Notes under the pieces: generated by a model | Seen by the model: the letters and a program-made list of their open reading frames with translations, nothing else | Databases searched by the model: none | Told to the model about the DNA's origin: nothing | Translations under genes and position numbers: made by a program | Shown here: one piece after another, positions 18,499-27,880 of the stretch | Layout: each line of letters starts with the position of its first letter | Numbering within the stretch: the first letter of the stretch is position 1 | Assembly (NCBI GenBank): GCA_003116975.1 | Contig: BGKB01000021.1 | Coordinates: forward strand, 1-64,000 | DNA from: Aurantiochytrium sp. KH105 | Taxonomy: Eukaryota > Sar > Bigyra > Thraustochytrida > Thraustochytriidae | DNA: 64,000 nucleotides | Direction: 5' to 3'

Positions 18499-20241
18499 AT
18501 GGGCCTCAACCAAAACGTGCAGTTGGCACTCCTGTTTGCCTTTCTCATGAGCGCTTCGCGCGGCGTGTGGGCCTTTACAACCTTGAGCGTATACCTTCGG
18601 GAAATAACGGGTTCGTCAGCCGACGTCGGTCTTGCCGAAGGTCTCCAAGGCATTGCCATGGCTGCAACAGCGGTCCTGGCAGGACTGGGCGCCGACGCTA
18701 CTCAAAAGCGAGACCGCCTCTTGCACGTGGCGGGGGCAGTCGGCCTTGTGGCCACAGCATGCTCCATGGCTGCTCTGCTCGTGCCGGATCTTTCGGACCG
18801 AGATCGCTTCTGGGCCCTTACCGTTGGTCTGTGCGCGCAAGGGGCTTTTCAAGGCATCTCCACGACTTGCATCGACACTCTCTTTGCCGATAGCGTCGAG
18901 ACGGGTCAGCGTTCAAAATTTAACACGTATCGCTTTGCACTCATTCAGCTCAGCTCCGTATCGGGGCCCATCATTTGCGTTTTTCTCTTTTATCATTACG
19001 GGAATTCATGGACGCGAGCGCGACTTACACTCGTGTTTATGGTCGGCCTGTCACTCATGACGATACCGATCTGCCTTCTCTTCTTCTTTTCAGAGCGTTA
19101 TGCGCTCGGAGACGAGTCCGAGAGCCATTACATTCCGTCCACACCGGGTGGGTCATCCGCACACTACCAACGCCTCGTGGACGAAGTTCTCGAAGCCGAA
19201 GCGGAACAGCGGCGATCCCAAACACCACCCATCAATTCTTCTACGGTCCCTGCTTCGTTCTCGTCACGATCATCATCATCATCGATGCGGCAGATACTTC
19301 AGAGCGCCAGGAGAACGCGACACCAGCGACGTTCCTCTGGCCCACTCCCTGTGGCGTCCGGCAGCAGCAGCAGCGGCAGCATCAACAACAACGAGAGGAG
19401 CGATCAGATCGACGATGACGAGCCCTATGCGCTCGCCGCGGTCCACGGCACGCGCGGATTGCCAATGAATTTCAGACAAGACTTTGTCATGGACGATGAG
19501 CGTGGGAATCGGGCAACACCGCTGCTCGCACAAAGAATCGTGGTGCCTAGCAGCTGCGGCGGGTTTCTTGGTCAGCAGCACATTCCCACCATTCTCATTG
19601 TCTCCGACGTAATCTCGGCTTTGGGGAGCGGGATGACGGTCAAGTTTTTCCCCTTGTTCTTCAAAATTAGGCTCGGATTGTCTCCGGTCGCGGTGAATCT
19701 CGTGTACATTGCACTTCCCATTTTCATGACTGCAGTCTCGCTCGCATCACGTCGGGCTGCCAAACGGCTCGGCCGCATTCAGACCTGCATCGTGCTCAGC
19801 CTTTTGGGATGCACTAGTCTCGCTGGGCTCGGATTCTTTGCAGACGCCACCCAACCTTCTGTGCATGCTATTCTCGGAATATACATGCTCAGTACGGTGC
19901 AGCACAGCTCGCGGCCTCTGCGAAAGGCTGTGCTCATGGACTACGTTGAAAAGGCGCGCCGGGCACGATTCAATTCCATTGACTCCGTTACGCGGCTCAA
20001 TTGGAGCGGAAGCGCTTTCCTCGGCGGTTTGGCCATTGACCGTTCTGGCTTCGGTCGCCTCTTCTTCGTCACAGCGATCGTGCAAGCCCTGTCCACGCTT
20101 CTGCTTTTTGCGCTACTTCCCCTTGTTCCAATCCACGAGTCGCGTCGCCGCACTGTCCCCGATGAGGACCCCGACGAGGAAGATCTCTTGGCAGAGATGG
20201 AGGATAGCACGATGACGGTCGTTACAGCACATCGACGTTGA
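18499..20241 (+). CDS. Major facilitator superfamily transporter
   Basis: 580 residues. The N-terminal half has six hydrophobic helices starting VQLALLFAFLMSASRGVWAF, with an MFS-like helix 2-3 loop (LGADATQKRDRLLHVAG). A long hydrophilic, Ser/Arg-rich central loop follows (about residues 205-345, with SSRSSSSSMRQ and an Asn/Glu-rich stretch). The C-terminal half then has a second helical bundle (IPTILIVSDVISALGSGMTVKF, KAVLMDYVEKARRARFNSID). The VEKARRARFN motif in the helix 10-11 region resembles small-molecule/drug MFS members of protists and plants. Substrate cannot be told. ATG 18499 begins immediately before the first helix, and the CGG-repeat-encoded polyglycine upstream is treated as 5' UTR. 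Its 3' end converges on SF3B2. Confidence 0.8.
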   Translation: MGLNQNVQLALLFAFLMSASRGVWAFTTLSVYLREITGSSADVGLAEGLQGIAMAATAVLAGLGADATQKRDRLLHVAGAVGLVATACSMAALLVPDLSDRDRFWALTVGLCAQGAFQGISTTCIDTLFADSVETGQRSKFNTYRFALIQLSSVSGPIICVFLFYHYGNSWTRARLTLVFMVGLSLMTIPICLLFFFSERYALGDESESHYIPSTPGGSSAHYQRLVDEVLEAEAEQRRSQTPPINSSTVPASFSSRSSSSSMRQILQSARRTRHQRRSSGPLPVASGSSSSGSINNNERSDQIDDDEPYALAAVHGTRGLPMNFRQDFVMDDERGNRATPLLAQRIVVPSSCGGFLGQQHIPTILIVSDVISALGSGMTVKFFPLFFKIRLGLSPVAVNLVYIALPIFMTAVSLASRRAAKRLGRIQTCIVLSLLGCTSLAGLGFFADATQPSVHAILGIYMLSTVQHSSRPLRKAVLMDYVEKARRARFNSIDSVTRLNWSGSAFLGGLAIDRSGFGRLFFVTAIVQALSTLLLFALLPLVPIHESRRRTVPDEDPDEEDLLAEMEDSTMTVVTAHRR

Positions 20242-20469
20242 AGATTGATTCCCATTCGACCAAACGTTGGTTGGTTGATTGGTTGGTTGGTTGGTTGGAG
20301 TAAACGACGATTGACCAAATAACCTTGGTTGACATTGACGATCGGCCAAACAATTTTGGTAGACATTGATGATCGACCAAACAATCTTGGTTGCGAGCAG
20401 CGATTGCGGGGCGAGCGCCCTTCGCAACGCCGCTGCTTGGGCGCAGTCTGATCGTTTCCAACGCACACT
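20242..20469. repeat. TTGG repeats and 31-bp tandem repeat between convergent genes
   Basis: A TTGG-type tract at ~20268-20298 is followed by three imperfect 31-bp units (20307-20337, 20338-20368, 20369-20399), each of the form ACGATYGRCCAAAYAAYYTT plus GGTNGACATTG. This fills most of the 228 bases between the MFS and SF3B2 stop codons. Confidence 0.75.
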
Positions 20470-22299
20470 TTAGAACTTGAAGTTCTGCTCAAGGTCGTCC
20501 GCGTCGTCCTCGTCATCGTCCTCCCTATCCTGGGAAGCATTTCCAGTCTTGTTTGTCTTCTTCTCGTCCTCCTTTCCAGTCTTAGTAGATGGACTTGAGC
20601 TCGACTGCTGCCCCTCGTCCGTTGCTCCCGATTGTAGTTTGTATTTGTACGCGGTCGCAAACGTCTCGTTCCCGACCGACGTTTGCTTTTGTTCAATAAC
20701 GGTGTACAATGATTTGTCCTCGTCTTTGCCATGATCCTTTTCGTCGCGTCGGGCTTGCTTGCGTGCAGGACCTGACTCGTCGTCATCATCATCATCATCA
20801 CCATTCTCGGCGCGCTCGGTAGCCGTGGGAGCGGCACGCTTGCGATCGTTGTTGGCCCTTGTCCCCGCGTTTTGAACCATTTCCTGATTAGCCTCGTCAC
20901 CACTATTTTCCTCTCCGTCTTCGTTATCATCCTCGTCCTCGTCCTCATCCTCGCCATCGTCCTCGTCCTCGTCGTCATCATAATCGTCATCAGACACAGC
21001 TTCTCCCCAGTGATCTGCTGCAGCATTTGAAGATGCGCCGCCATTAACCTGAGCTTCGTTAGCTGTGTTGTTGCTCTTGCCTTGTGGTGTATTCGGGGCG
21101 ACAGTAGAATTCTCGTCGGTCTGCGCAAAAACACCTTCACCAAAAAGAGGTCGTCCAAACTGGTCCACAGGAGCTTTCCCCCAGCCGCCTTCATGAAAGC
21201 CAAAACGGGCTCCCGCAGGAAGCGGCGCGTTGACTCCTGGTACGCGTAGCCCAGGGTATGATGGCGGCGGTCCATGGCGCTGCATGTTGAACAGCCAGGG
21301 TGGTGGGCTATTTTCGCCCATGTCCAATGCCTTGCGTAACGCAGGAGAGAGCACACCAGGCCTAAACTTGCCAGTGTCCATTTCGTACTCCATTCCCTCG
21401 TAGTAAATTTCTCCGTGACCCTTGAGCACCGGCTTGGTTTGATGCTTGAAGAAGGCATCGTGAAGGACCTGATAGTCAATGTCCATGACGCCAAGTTTGG
21501 GTGCGACACGGTCCCGCGCGATGGCACGTGCTTGCTTGGCCGCCTCCTGCTCTGCAAGCTCTGCACGGATCTTGTTGATGCCTGTTTCAGCAATGAAATC
21601 AGGGAGCTTGTACGCTACTCGCTCGAGACCGCGTTTACCTTGCAAAAACTTGCGCAAAGCAGCCCAGTGTCGCGGCACTGCCACCGAGCTACGACTACTC
21701 TTGAGGTGCAAGAGGAGAACCGGGTCCGGAGACGCTGGATCGTGGGCCTCGACAAGGTCCGGCCGTGACACAATTTGCTTTAGCTCGGCGACGGTGAATC
21801 GCGAGAGTTTCTTGCGCTTTGCATTGCTGATTGTCTTTGCAGCAGCATCCTCGTCCTCCCCGTCATTGTTTTCGCCATTCATATCATCACCATCATTGTC
21901 ATCATCGTCATCTAGCTCAAGGACATCGCGCTCGCGCTTGGCATCCTTCTCTGCTGCAGCGGCCGCTCGAGGATCCTCAGCCACAGCGGCGACAGAGCCT
22001 CCTGCGGCCTGTTCAGCCTCTGCGAATCGCTCAAAAACGCCTTTAAAGTCCGAGAATTCTGAGCCCAGGCGGCTCACGTCCACCTTTTCCGGCACGTACT
22101 CGACGGCGGTGGCCGTGGGCTTGGAGGCCTCTTTCTGCGGCTCCTCTTGCTGCTGCTGTGGCTGTTGTTGCTCCTCTTGCTGCTCAAGTTGGCGCTGCTC
22201 CTGGCGTTGCTGCTTCTTGCGCCGCCGCTTCTTGGCGTTGCGCGTGAGCTTGTGGCCGTTGGCCCCGGGGCCCGCGGCCGCATCCTCTGGCGCCCCCAT
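20470..22299 (-). CDS. SF3B2: Splicing factor 3b subunit 2 (SAP145/Cus1)
   Basis: Component of the U2 snRNP SF3b complex that anchors U2 to the branch site. The 609-residue frame has a basic, Gln-rich N-terminus. The DUF382 core follows (KLSRFTVAELKQIVSRPDLVEAHD, PRHWAALRKFLQGKRG, KLPDFIAETGINKIR). Then comes the YQVLHDAFFKHQTKP segment and the PSP proline-rich domain (PPWLFNMQRHGPPPSYPGLR, GFHEGGWGKAPVD). The C-terminal third is highly acidic and disordered (Asp/Glu runs, KKRAAPTATERAENG type linkers). ATG 22299 is taken because upstream in-frame codons are GA-repeat and GC-rich UTR translation. It is divergent from the BolA gene across a 365-base shared promoter. Confidence 0.9.
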   Translation of the reverse strand: MGAPEDAAAGPGANGHKLTRNAKKRRRKKQQRQEQRQLEQQEEQQQPQQQQEEPQKEASKPTATAVEYVPEKVDVSRLGSEFSDFKGVFERFAEAEQAAGGSVAAVAEDPRAAAAAEKDAKRERDVLELDDDDDNDGDDMNGENNDGEDEDAAAKTISNAKRKKLSRFTVAELKQIVSRPDLVEAHDPASPDPVLLLHLKSSRSSVAVPRHWAALRKFLQGKRGLERVAYKLPDFIAETGINKIRAELAEQEAAKQARAIARDRVAPKLGVMDIDYQVLHDAFFKHQTKPVLKGHGEIYYEGMEYEMDTGKFRPGVLSPALRKALDMGENSPPPWLFNMQRHGPPPSYPGLRVPGVNAPLPAGARFGFHEGGWGKAPVDQFGRPLFGEGVFAQTDENSTVAPNTPQGKSNNTANEAQVNGGASSNAAADHWGEAVSDDDYDDDEDEDDGEDEDEDEDDNEDGEENSGDEANQEMVQNAGTRANNDRKRAAPTATERAENGDDDDDDDESGPARKQARRDEKDHGKDEDKSLYTVIEQKQTSVGNETFATAYKYKLQSGATDEGQQSSSSPSTKTGKEDEKKTNKTGNASQDREDDDEDDADDLEQNFKF

Positions 22300-22664
22300 C
22301 GCTCGCCAGCGCGCTGCGGTTCTGTCTGCCCGCCCGCCCGCGCGCCCGCGCGCCCTCGCTCCTGCCCGCGCGAGGCTCGCGATCCACCACTGGCCCGACG
22401 AAACAAGAGAGCACGAGACGAACGACCAAGGAGAGAGAGCCTCTGAGAGAGAGAGAGAGGCTTTTGTTCTTCTCCGTTCTCGCGTTCTTTTCACCTTTCG
22501 CTTTCTCTCCTGCTTTCCTTGCATCCCTCCTTTCGGGGGCCCCACGTGGACCCAATTCTGCCCCCCCCCCTGTTTTGGCGAGGGCTGTCGCGGCAAACCC
22601 CGAAGCAGAGAAGCGTCCGCACGACCGCGCACGCCAGCCGGAGGAGAAGGAGGAGGGGAGGAGC
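22300..22664. promoter_or_regulatory. Bidirectional promoter SF3B2 / BolA
   Basis: 365 bases between divergent starts, with a GA dinucleotide tract at ~22441-22462 and a run of nine-plus C at ~22561-22571. No core element is clearly identifiable. The assignment as a shared promoter is positional. Confidence 0.5.
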
Positions 22665-23108
22665 ATGCAAGCTGCGCTGCGGTCGGGTCTGCGCGCGAAC
22701 ACACTCGTGACCGCAGCAGCAGCGAGGACCGGGCCTGCGTCGCGCGTCGGCGTCGCGAGAGGACTCATGGCGACCACATCCCCCCAGGCGGAAAAGCCCG
22801 TGCAGCGGTCCATCGAGACCAAGCTCGAGGCCGCTTTCTCACCCTTTCAGCACCTCGAGGTGATCAACGAGTCGAGTGGACACAACGTGCCGCGCGGCTC
22901 CGAGACGCATTTCAAAGTTGTCGTGGTCAGCGACAAGTTTGAAGGCCTCAAACTCATCGAGAGGCATCGTCTCGTGCAGTCAACTCTGGACGCCGAGCTC
23001 CAGGGTGGCGTCCACGCATTGTCTATTGTTGCCAAGACCCCGGCGCAGTGGGAGGATAAGCCCGTGATTCCGCCTTCGCCGAATTGCCGTGGAGGCAGCA
23101 AAAAGTAA
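22665..23108 (+). CDS. BolA-like protein, probably mitochondrial
   Basis: 147 residues. The N-terminal ~35 residues are Arg/Ala/Ser-rich without acidic residues (MQAALRSGLRANTLVTAA), typical of a mitochondrial presequence. The BolA domain follows: IETKLEAAFSPFQHLEVINES and then ETHFKVVVVSDKFEGLKLIERHRLV, with the conserved GLxLxxRHRLV helix-turn. A C-terminal extension after ALSIVAKTPAQWE is typical of the domain end. BolA proteins work with monothiol glutaredoxins in Fe-S cluster transfer. The histidine of RHRLV and His in SSGHNVP are candidate cluster ligands. ATG 22665 is used because upstream codons are GC-rich UTR. Closest to BOLA1-type by length and pattern. Confidence 0.88.
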   Translation: MQAALRSGLRANTLVTAAAARTGPASRVGVARGLMATTSPQAEKPVQRSIETKLEAAFSPFQHLEVINESSGHNVPRGSETHFKVVVVSDKFEGLKLIERHRLVQSTLDAELQGGVHALSIVAKTPAQWEDKPVIPPSPNCRGGSKK

Positions 23109-23496
23109 AGTCGGCATCAAGACCCGAGCAAAGGGTGGTGGGAGCGGTAACACGAGCGCGTGAGCGGATATTGATATTGCCTTCGCACCCAACGTCGAAC
23201 CTTCGAAAATTTAGGTCTTTATGCTAGGCCCTAGGCCGTAGCCTCAGGTAGTGTACATGATGCTTCGTTAAACTCAGCTTGTCTATAAAGAATGCACTGT
23301 CACACCCCTTATAAGCTCTATTGTTGCTTGTCGTGAGCAAGCTTGCTTGAGAGCATTTTTTGAGAAAAGTGCCGGGGTGGTCGAGAGCGTATCGAAAAAA
23401 TGGGGAGAGCGCTGCGAAAGCCCTGATCAATTGCTGCACTGCGCTGAGAGAAGATTGTAAGAAAAAAAACAAGGGGGAGAGGTGCAGAGAGGGGCT
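23109..23496. other. Convergent 3' intergenic region (BolA / DUS1)
   Basis: About 390 bases, moderately AT-rich, with short A-runs near 23390-23470. No gene seen. Confidence 0.5.
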
Positions 23497-24681
23497 TTAG
23501 GTATCTTGCGCACTTGCAGCCGTGTCGTCGTTTGGCTTGTCATCGTGCAACACCGTAGATGTATCGTCTTGTGGCATCGTGGACTTCAGATTGACCTCGG
23601 CATTCTTAGGATTTGCAACAAGTTCTGGACGCCGTAACTCCGGCATTGTTCGAAGAGGTGTGCGATCCGGGAAGCGCGCTCCGAGATCCATCGCTGGAAG
23701 GCCCCGAGCTTGCGCCATGAGAGCGAGCATACAAAGGTACTGCCAGGGGGACTTCATCCATGGTCGCGAGAGTAGCGACCACCATCGAATGAGTTCTGGA
23801 CGATTCTTTATCGTTCTGCGCAAAATGTGTCGCAGATGGACCTCCAAATGTCTGTGATCGGGCACGGGATAGCGGAGTGCATACTCGAGGTACTCTTCAG
23901 CTCGGCGAACGGCAAGCGCGTCGTCCATGGGAGTCTCATCCGTGAGTAAGCGTGGATTAGCGAGCAGCTCAGACGCAAACATGACTGCGCTCACGGGTGT
24001 TGAATCGAGCAGCTCATCCGCCGCAGTCTTGTTTGCGAAGCCGCCATTGGCAACAACTGGAATCTCTAAAGCGTCTGCCACGGCGTGTAGCGTGTCGAGA
24101 TCGACGGGGCCTTCACCGAGCTGAGCGCGCGTGCGTGCGTGGATCGCTAGCAAGGAACAGCCAGCCTCCTCGAGCTGCTTGGCAAAGACAAGAGTAGCCT
24201 CGGGCGTCTCTAAGAGGCGTATTTTGCACCAAACGGGGCAAGTAAGTGCACTTGACATTGCGCGCACAATGCTTACGACGAGGTCAGGCTCCTCGAGGAG
24301 AAAGGCGCCATAGCGGCCGCGTTTTGCGCAAATTTGTGGGCAACCAAGATTTAGGTCGATGGCTGCAACCTTGTCCTGTATCAAGCGCCCTGCCGCGACG
24401 AGTTCATCTGCGTCGCGACCTGCGAGCTGCGCCACTACGGGGCTTTCTTCGCCATCAACGTCGATGAGAGAGTGCTCGTACGGCTCGCCCGCGACGAGCT
24501 TTGCAGCCTGGATCATGGGCAGGTAGCACAAATGCACGCCTTGCGCGCGCACGAGCTCGCGAAAGGCGCGTTCGCTGCCCCGGACCATGGGCGCGCACAC
24601 ATAGCGCGGGGCTCCAAGTTCATGCTCAAAGAAAGCCCGCGCTTGCGCCGGCGTTTGCGTGGCTTGGGTCTCTCCTTTCAT
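23497..24681 (-). CDS. DUS1: tRNA-dihydrouridine synthase, DUS1 type
   Basis: FMN enzyme reducing uridines 16/17 in the D-loop of tRNAs. 394 residues forming a TIM barrel: YVCAPMVRGSERAFRELVR (FMN-binding strand 1), SPVVAQLAGRDADEL, and IDLNLGCPQICAKRGRYGAF with the catalytic Cys in the NLGCPQ loop. Then CPVWCKIRLLETPEATLVFAK, LLAIHARTRAQLGEG and IPVVANGGFANKTAA follow (phosphate-binding region). The KRGRYGAFL sequence after the catalytic loop is characteristic of DUS1 rather than DUS2/3/4. ATG 24681 starts a short N-terminal tail. The C-terminus is Asp/Thr-rich and disordered. Confidence 0.9.
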   Translation of the reverse strand: MKGETQATQTPAQARAFFEHELGAPRYVCAPMVRGSERAFRELVRAQGVHLCYLPMIQAAKLVAGEPYEHSLIDVDGEESPVVAQLAGRDADELVAAGRLIQDKVAAIDLNLGCPQICAKRGRYGAFLLEEPDLVVSIVRAMSSALTCPVWCKIRLLETPEATLVFAKQLEEAGCSLLAIHARTRAQLGEGPVDLDTLHAVADALEIPVVANGGFANKTAADELLDSTPVSAVMFASELLANPRLLTDETPMDDALAVRRAEEYLEYALRYPVPDHRHLEVHLRHILRRTIKNRPELIRWWSLLSRPWMKSPWQYLCMLALMAQARGLPAMDLGARFPDRTPLRTMPELRRPELVANPKNAEVNLKSTMPQDDTSTVLHDDKPNDDTAASAQDT

Positions 24682-25308
24682 TGTTTGACAAAGGTGATTG
24701 GTGGTCTACCATCCGAGAGCGGGACGAATGACTATGCTTGCTTGTGTTCCAAGAAAGAAGTCCAAAGAGATGAAGGACCGGTGGTTGCCGGTCGACTCTG
24801 TACAGAGGCATCGCTACACAAAAGGAGAATGACAAGCTAGTCTGCAATTTTTAAGAAAAAGCAGACGGACTTTTGCGCAAGACGAGTTTTCTTTTGAGGG
24901 GTTGATGCATTGGGTTGTTGCAACAGAATGAGAGGTCATTGGAAACCAGGAAGGCATCTCTCTCTCATTTTCTCCCCATCCGTTCCATCCACAGGTAAGT
25001 GATTTGACCTCGCAATGGGGGCAACAAATTCGTGAGAGCTTTCTTGCGTATATCATACCGTGGCAGGAAGAAAGAAGTCAATGAGGTGCAGCAACAGCCA
25101 AGAGGTGTCGCGACGCGCTCTTCAAAACACACTTGTGAAGTTTGCGTTCCCTTCACCGGCATAGAATGATGATATCACCGTAAAGAGCAGATGCTGATGA
25201 CGAGCACCCATCAAGAAAGAGTTTTTTCTGACGTGCACAATGTGGTATTCTCAACGCGTCGCAAAACTGTTTTTGGAAAAAGAGTTGATTTGGAAAGTTA
25301 TTTGCAAA
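24682..25308. other. Intergenic region upstream of DUS1
   Basis: About 630 bases between two genes on the same (minus) strand. It holds the presumed DUS1 promoter and the 3' UTR of the enoyl-CoA hydratase-like gene. Nothing else recognisable. Confidence 0.45.
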
Positions 25309-26250
25309 TTAGGTGCGCGAAACCACGTCGTCAAGAGGTTCTCGCTGTGTAAACACTGGAGGGCGTTTCTCAGCAATAGCTTCAACGCCGTCGTGGTAAT
25401 CCTCGGTCGCGTAGCACTGAGCCTGGGCATCAGCCTCGCGCCAAAGCGCGCGATCGAGCCCCTCGTCTTGGGCCATACGCAGCGATCGCACGCAGGTTCG
25501 CACAGACACAGGACCGGCGCGCGCCATTTTGGCAGCGAGAGCATGGGCCTCCGCAACACAGGCCTCCGGTGAGTCGAAAGAGTCTGCGACAAGGCCAATT
25601 TTCTTGGCCTCAGCGCCCGACACAACTTCGCCGGTGAGCAGCATCCGGGCAGCCACCTGCGGTCCGACGATCTTGGGAAGAAAGTGCGTGCTTCCCATGC
25701 CTGGGTGTAAACCCAGTTGCACAAAGGTGACGCCAAGCTTGGCCTTATCAAAGGCAACGCGGACGTCGGCGCCAAGGGCCACGCAGAGACCAGCGCCGAT
25801 CGCAGGGCCGTTAATAGCCGCCACGACGGGCACTGGGAGCCTGCGCACCGCAAGGAAGCGCTCGTAGAACCTTCGCATGACTACGGCGTTGCGCGAAGGC
25901 GTGTCCTTGTGGCGATCGCGTAAAAAATTGATGTCACCACCTGCCGAGAATGCACGGCCTGTGCCCGTGAGAACGACTGCACCAAGCTCTTTGCTGCATT
26001 CGCCGCAAAGCTCTTCAATAATTTCCAGAAATTGATCTCCCATCTCGGCTGTGAGCGCATTGAGCTTGTTGGGATCATTGAATCGGATTGTCGCGACGCC
26101 GTCCTCGGTCCGCTCAGCCTCGAGCACGGCTAAGCGCGATGGATCGGAAAGCGGAGACTGCGTGCTCATGGCGCGCTGCCACACTTGGCTTCGCATCGCG
26201 GGCCGGCTGGCCTTGAAGAGGCCGCGCGCCAAGAACGACTTGGCAAGCAT
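25309..26250 (-). CDS. Enoyl-CoA hydratase/isomerase family protein, mitochondrial
   Basis: 313 residues. The first ~30 residues form a basic amphipathic presequence (MLAKSFLARGLFKASRPA). The crotonase fold follows: GVATIRFNDPNKLNAL, GRAFSAGGDINFLRDRHK (oxyanion-hole strand), VVAAINGPAIGAGLCVALGAD (second oxyanion Gly) and LGVTFVQLGLHPGMGSTHFL. Hydratases carry two catalytic Glu, in GGGCELAM and QPEILLG. Here those positions read GAGLCVAL and VTFVQLG, so both Glu are absent. Classical hydratase activity is therefore unlikely. Isomerase, decarboxylase-like or other crotonase activity is possible. ATG 26250 is the first real start (two codons downstream of a TTG). Confidence 0.85.
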   Translation of the reverse strand: MLAKSFLARGLFKASRPAMRSQVWQRAMSTQSPLSDPSRLAVLEAERTEDGVATIRFNDPNKLNALTAEMGDQFLEIIEELCGECSKELGAVVLTGTGRAFSAGGDINFLRDRHKDTPSRNAVVMRRFYERFLAVRRLPVPVVAAINGPAIGAGLCVALGADVRVAFDKAKLGVTFVQLGLHPGMGSTHFLPKIVGPQVAARMLLTGEVVSGAEAKKIGLVADSFDSPEACVAEAHALAAKMARAGPVSVRTCVRSLRMAQDEGLDRALWREADAQAQCYATEDYHDGVEAIAEKRPPVFTQREPLDDVVSRT

Positions 26251-26689
26251 CTTCAAGTGGGTCTGTGCAAGAATGAAGTAAAAGTATCTCCAAGTCAGGT
26301 CAATCCAACTTTGCCTGCCTGGCCTGCCCTTCTGCCCGCTCGCACGCTCGCCCGGCCGATTCGAGGATCGCGCGGCACCGACAAAGGAGGACGGGCGGAG
26401 ACACTTTTTCCGTCCGAGCGCACGGGCTTGGCGTGGAAGGTAGGCTATTGCTGATCGATCTTTTATTGAGCGTCTGCTGACCCAAGCTCGGACCGAGCTA
26501 ACAGCTGAAAGTAAGAAGAGCTGAGAGACAAATAAAAAGAACGGACAAGGAGAAAGGATGATTGATGTCTTCGAAAATCGAACAGAAAATCCTGGCTAAT
26601 TGATGGAGTGGTCACCAACTGACCAATAGGGACTAACAGTAAATGTGACTAATGGGCTGACTGACTGTGAGTAATTGACGCGCATCGGT
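26251..26689. other. Intergenic region between enoyl-CoA hydratase-like and SETD9-like genes
   Basis: 439 bases between two minus-strand genes, with several repeats of TTGAT/GACTGA type near 26550-26690. No gene recognised. Confidence 0.45.
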
Positions 26690-27880
26690 TCATGACCATC
26701 GATTTGTATCCTCCTCGAGGTCCACTGGCGTGTACCAGTCGGGAAGCGCCTGATGGTTGGGGTCAAAACGATAATTCACAAAGAGCTCCTCATTCTCTTC
26801 AATCGGCCGCGTAGTCACGTAGGCGAGGGAGCGCATGAGGACATCGTTGTCGCCAGCGAGAATCATCCACCAGCTCGGGGCGACGGCAGCGTCTTCAAAG
26901 TAGGCGTTGGGAATATAGTCTCGAAAGTCGCGGCCCGTGCGTTCAATTTGATCCGCATGGCTCTTGCGAAAGACAAAAGGACAAACCATGACGTTCGGCT
27001 CCACGCCTGGCGGCGGATGGTTGACCTTGTGTGCAACCGCATACAAGTTCGGTTTGGCAGATACGCTGCCGTTGCGCGCATTGATGACAGCCCCATCAAT
27101 GAGCTGAGTTGCATACACGTTGCGATCCTCAGGTGTGCCAAAGAGATCTTCGAAGCGCTGCTGCGCATCGGAATACTCGGCCGCGCTCTCACGGAAATAT
27201 GAATCGGTGATGCGTTTTACCTGAAATGGAAGGTACACAGAGCCTGGGTACAACGCCACGACGCGACCTGAGGGCGCCTTGCCAGAGAGAAAGACACCGT
27301 CGCCTGCCGCTGGATGCTGAATGCTCGAAGGGCCAATGCGAGGCAGCGCGCCGTAGGATTCGAGCAGTTTCGATTCGACCATCTGAAGGTGCTTTTCCAC
27401 GGGTGAAATCTGGACACTCGGATCACTTGAGACTTGGTCAAAGGTGGTGGCACCATCGACACCGTTTGTCTCGGTCTCGGACGCAAAGTTGTAGAGCTCC
27501 GAAGGAGTCGCCGCGGCTGCGGCAGCACGCTCGAGGGCACTGAACATATCGTCAAGTTGCTGCTCCACCTGATTGGCAACAATGTTGCGGTGCGCTGCAA
27601 TACCCATTTCCAGCACGCGCTCTACATTATCGTTAAAGACATCTTCGTCTGATGCAGCGCTCTCGTGCGTAGTGCCAAGTCCCGAGGTTTGTGGCGTGGT
27701 GTTGTTGCTGTCTGGCCCGGCAGGATCGCTAACGCTTTCACCCTGCATTGACTTTGATGCTCCTTCCACGGACATGAGAACTGCCAGCGTTGACATATCT
27801 GTCTCCTCCTGTAGCGCGCGTCCTGCCGAAAGCTTTCGCGCCCCAGGCATCACCCTGCGCAGCGCGTCGAGAATGCCCAT
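26690..27880 (-). CDS. SETD9-like SET-domain protein
   Basis: 396 residues. The N-terminal half is acidic and low-complexity with one helical segment. The C-terminal half carries a SET fold resembling animal SETD9: GDGVFLSGKAPSGRVVALYPGSVY (first beta-sheet with G-x-G-V), YATQLIDGAVINARNG (IDG motif), AVAHKVNHPPPGVEPNVMV (VNH replaces the NHxC-type motif), and MRSLAYVTTRPIEENEELFVNYRFDP (post-SET ELFxNY with the usual Tyr). The SAM-binding core is thus present, with NH in place. Function in animals is not well defined, and methyltransferase activity is inferred only from fold. ATG 27880 follows a GTG seven codons earlier. Confidence 0.75.
   Translation of the reverse strand: MGILDALRRVMPGARKLSAGRALQEETDMSTLAVLMSVEGASKSMQGESVSDPAGPDSNNTTPQTSGLGTTHESAASDEDVFNDNVERVLEMGIAAHRNIVANQVEQQLDDMFSALERAAAAAATPSELYNFASETETNGVDGATTFDQVSSDPSVQISPVEKHLQMVESKLLESYGALPRIGPSSIQHPAAGDGVFLSGKAPSGRVVALYPGSVYLPFQVKRITDSYFRESAAEYSDAQQRFEDLFGTPEDRNVYATQLIDGAVINARNGSVSAKPNLYAVAHKVNHPPPGVEPNVMVCPFVFRKSHADQIERTGRDFRDYIPNAYFEDAAVAPSWWMILAGDNDVLMRSLAYVTTRPIEENEELFVNYRFDPNHQALPDWYTPVDLEEDTNRWS

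Noticed and set aside
19941-21593. 550-codon minus-strand frame overlapping SF3B2
   Set aside because: Alternate-frame shadow of SF3B2; the SF3B2 frame carries the conserved DUF382 and PSP motifs.
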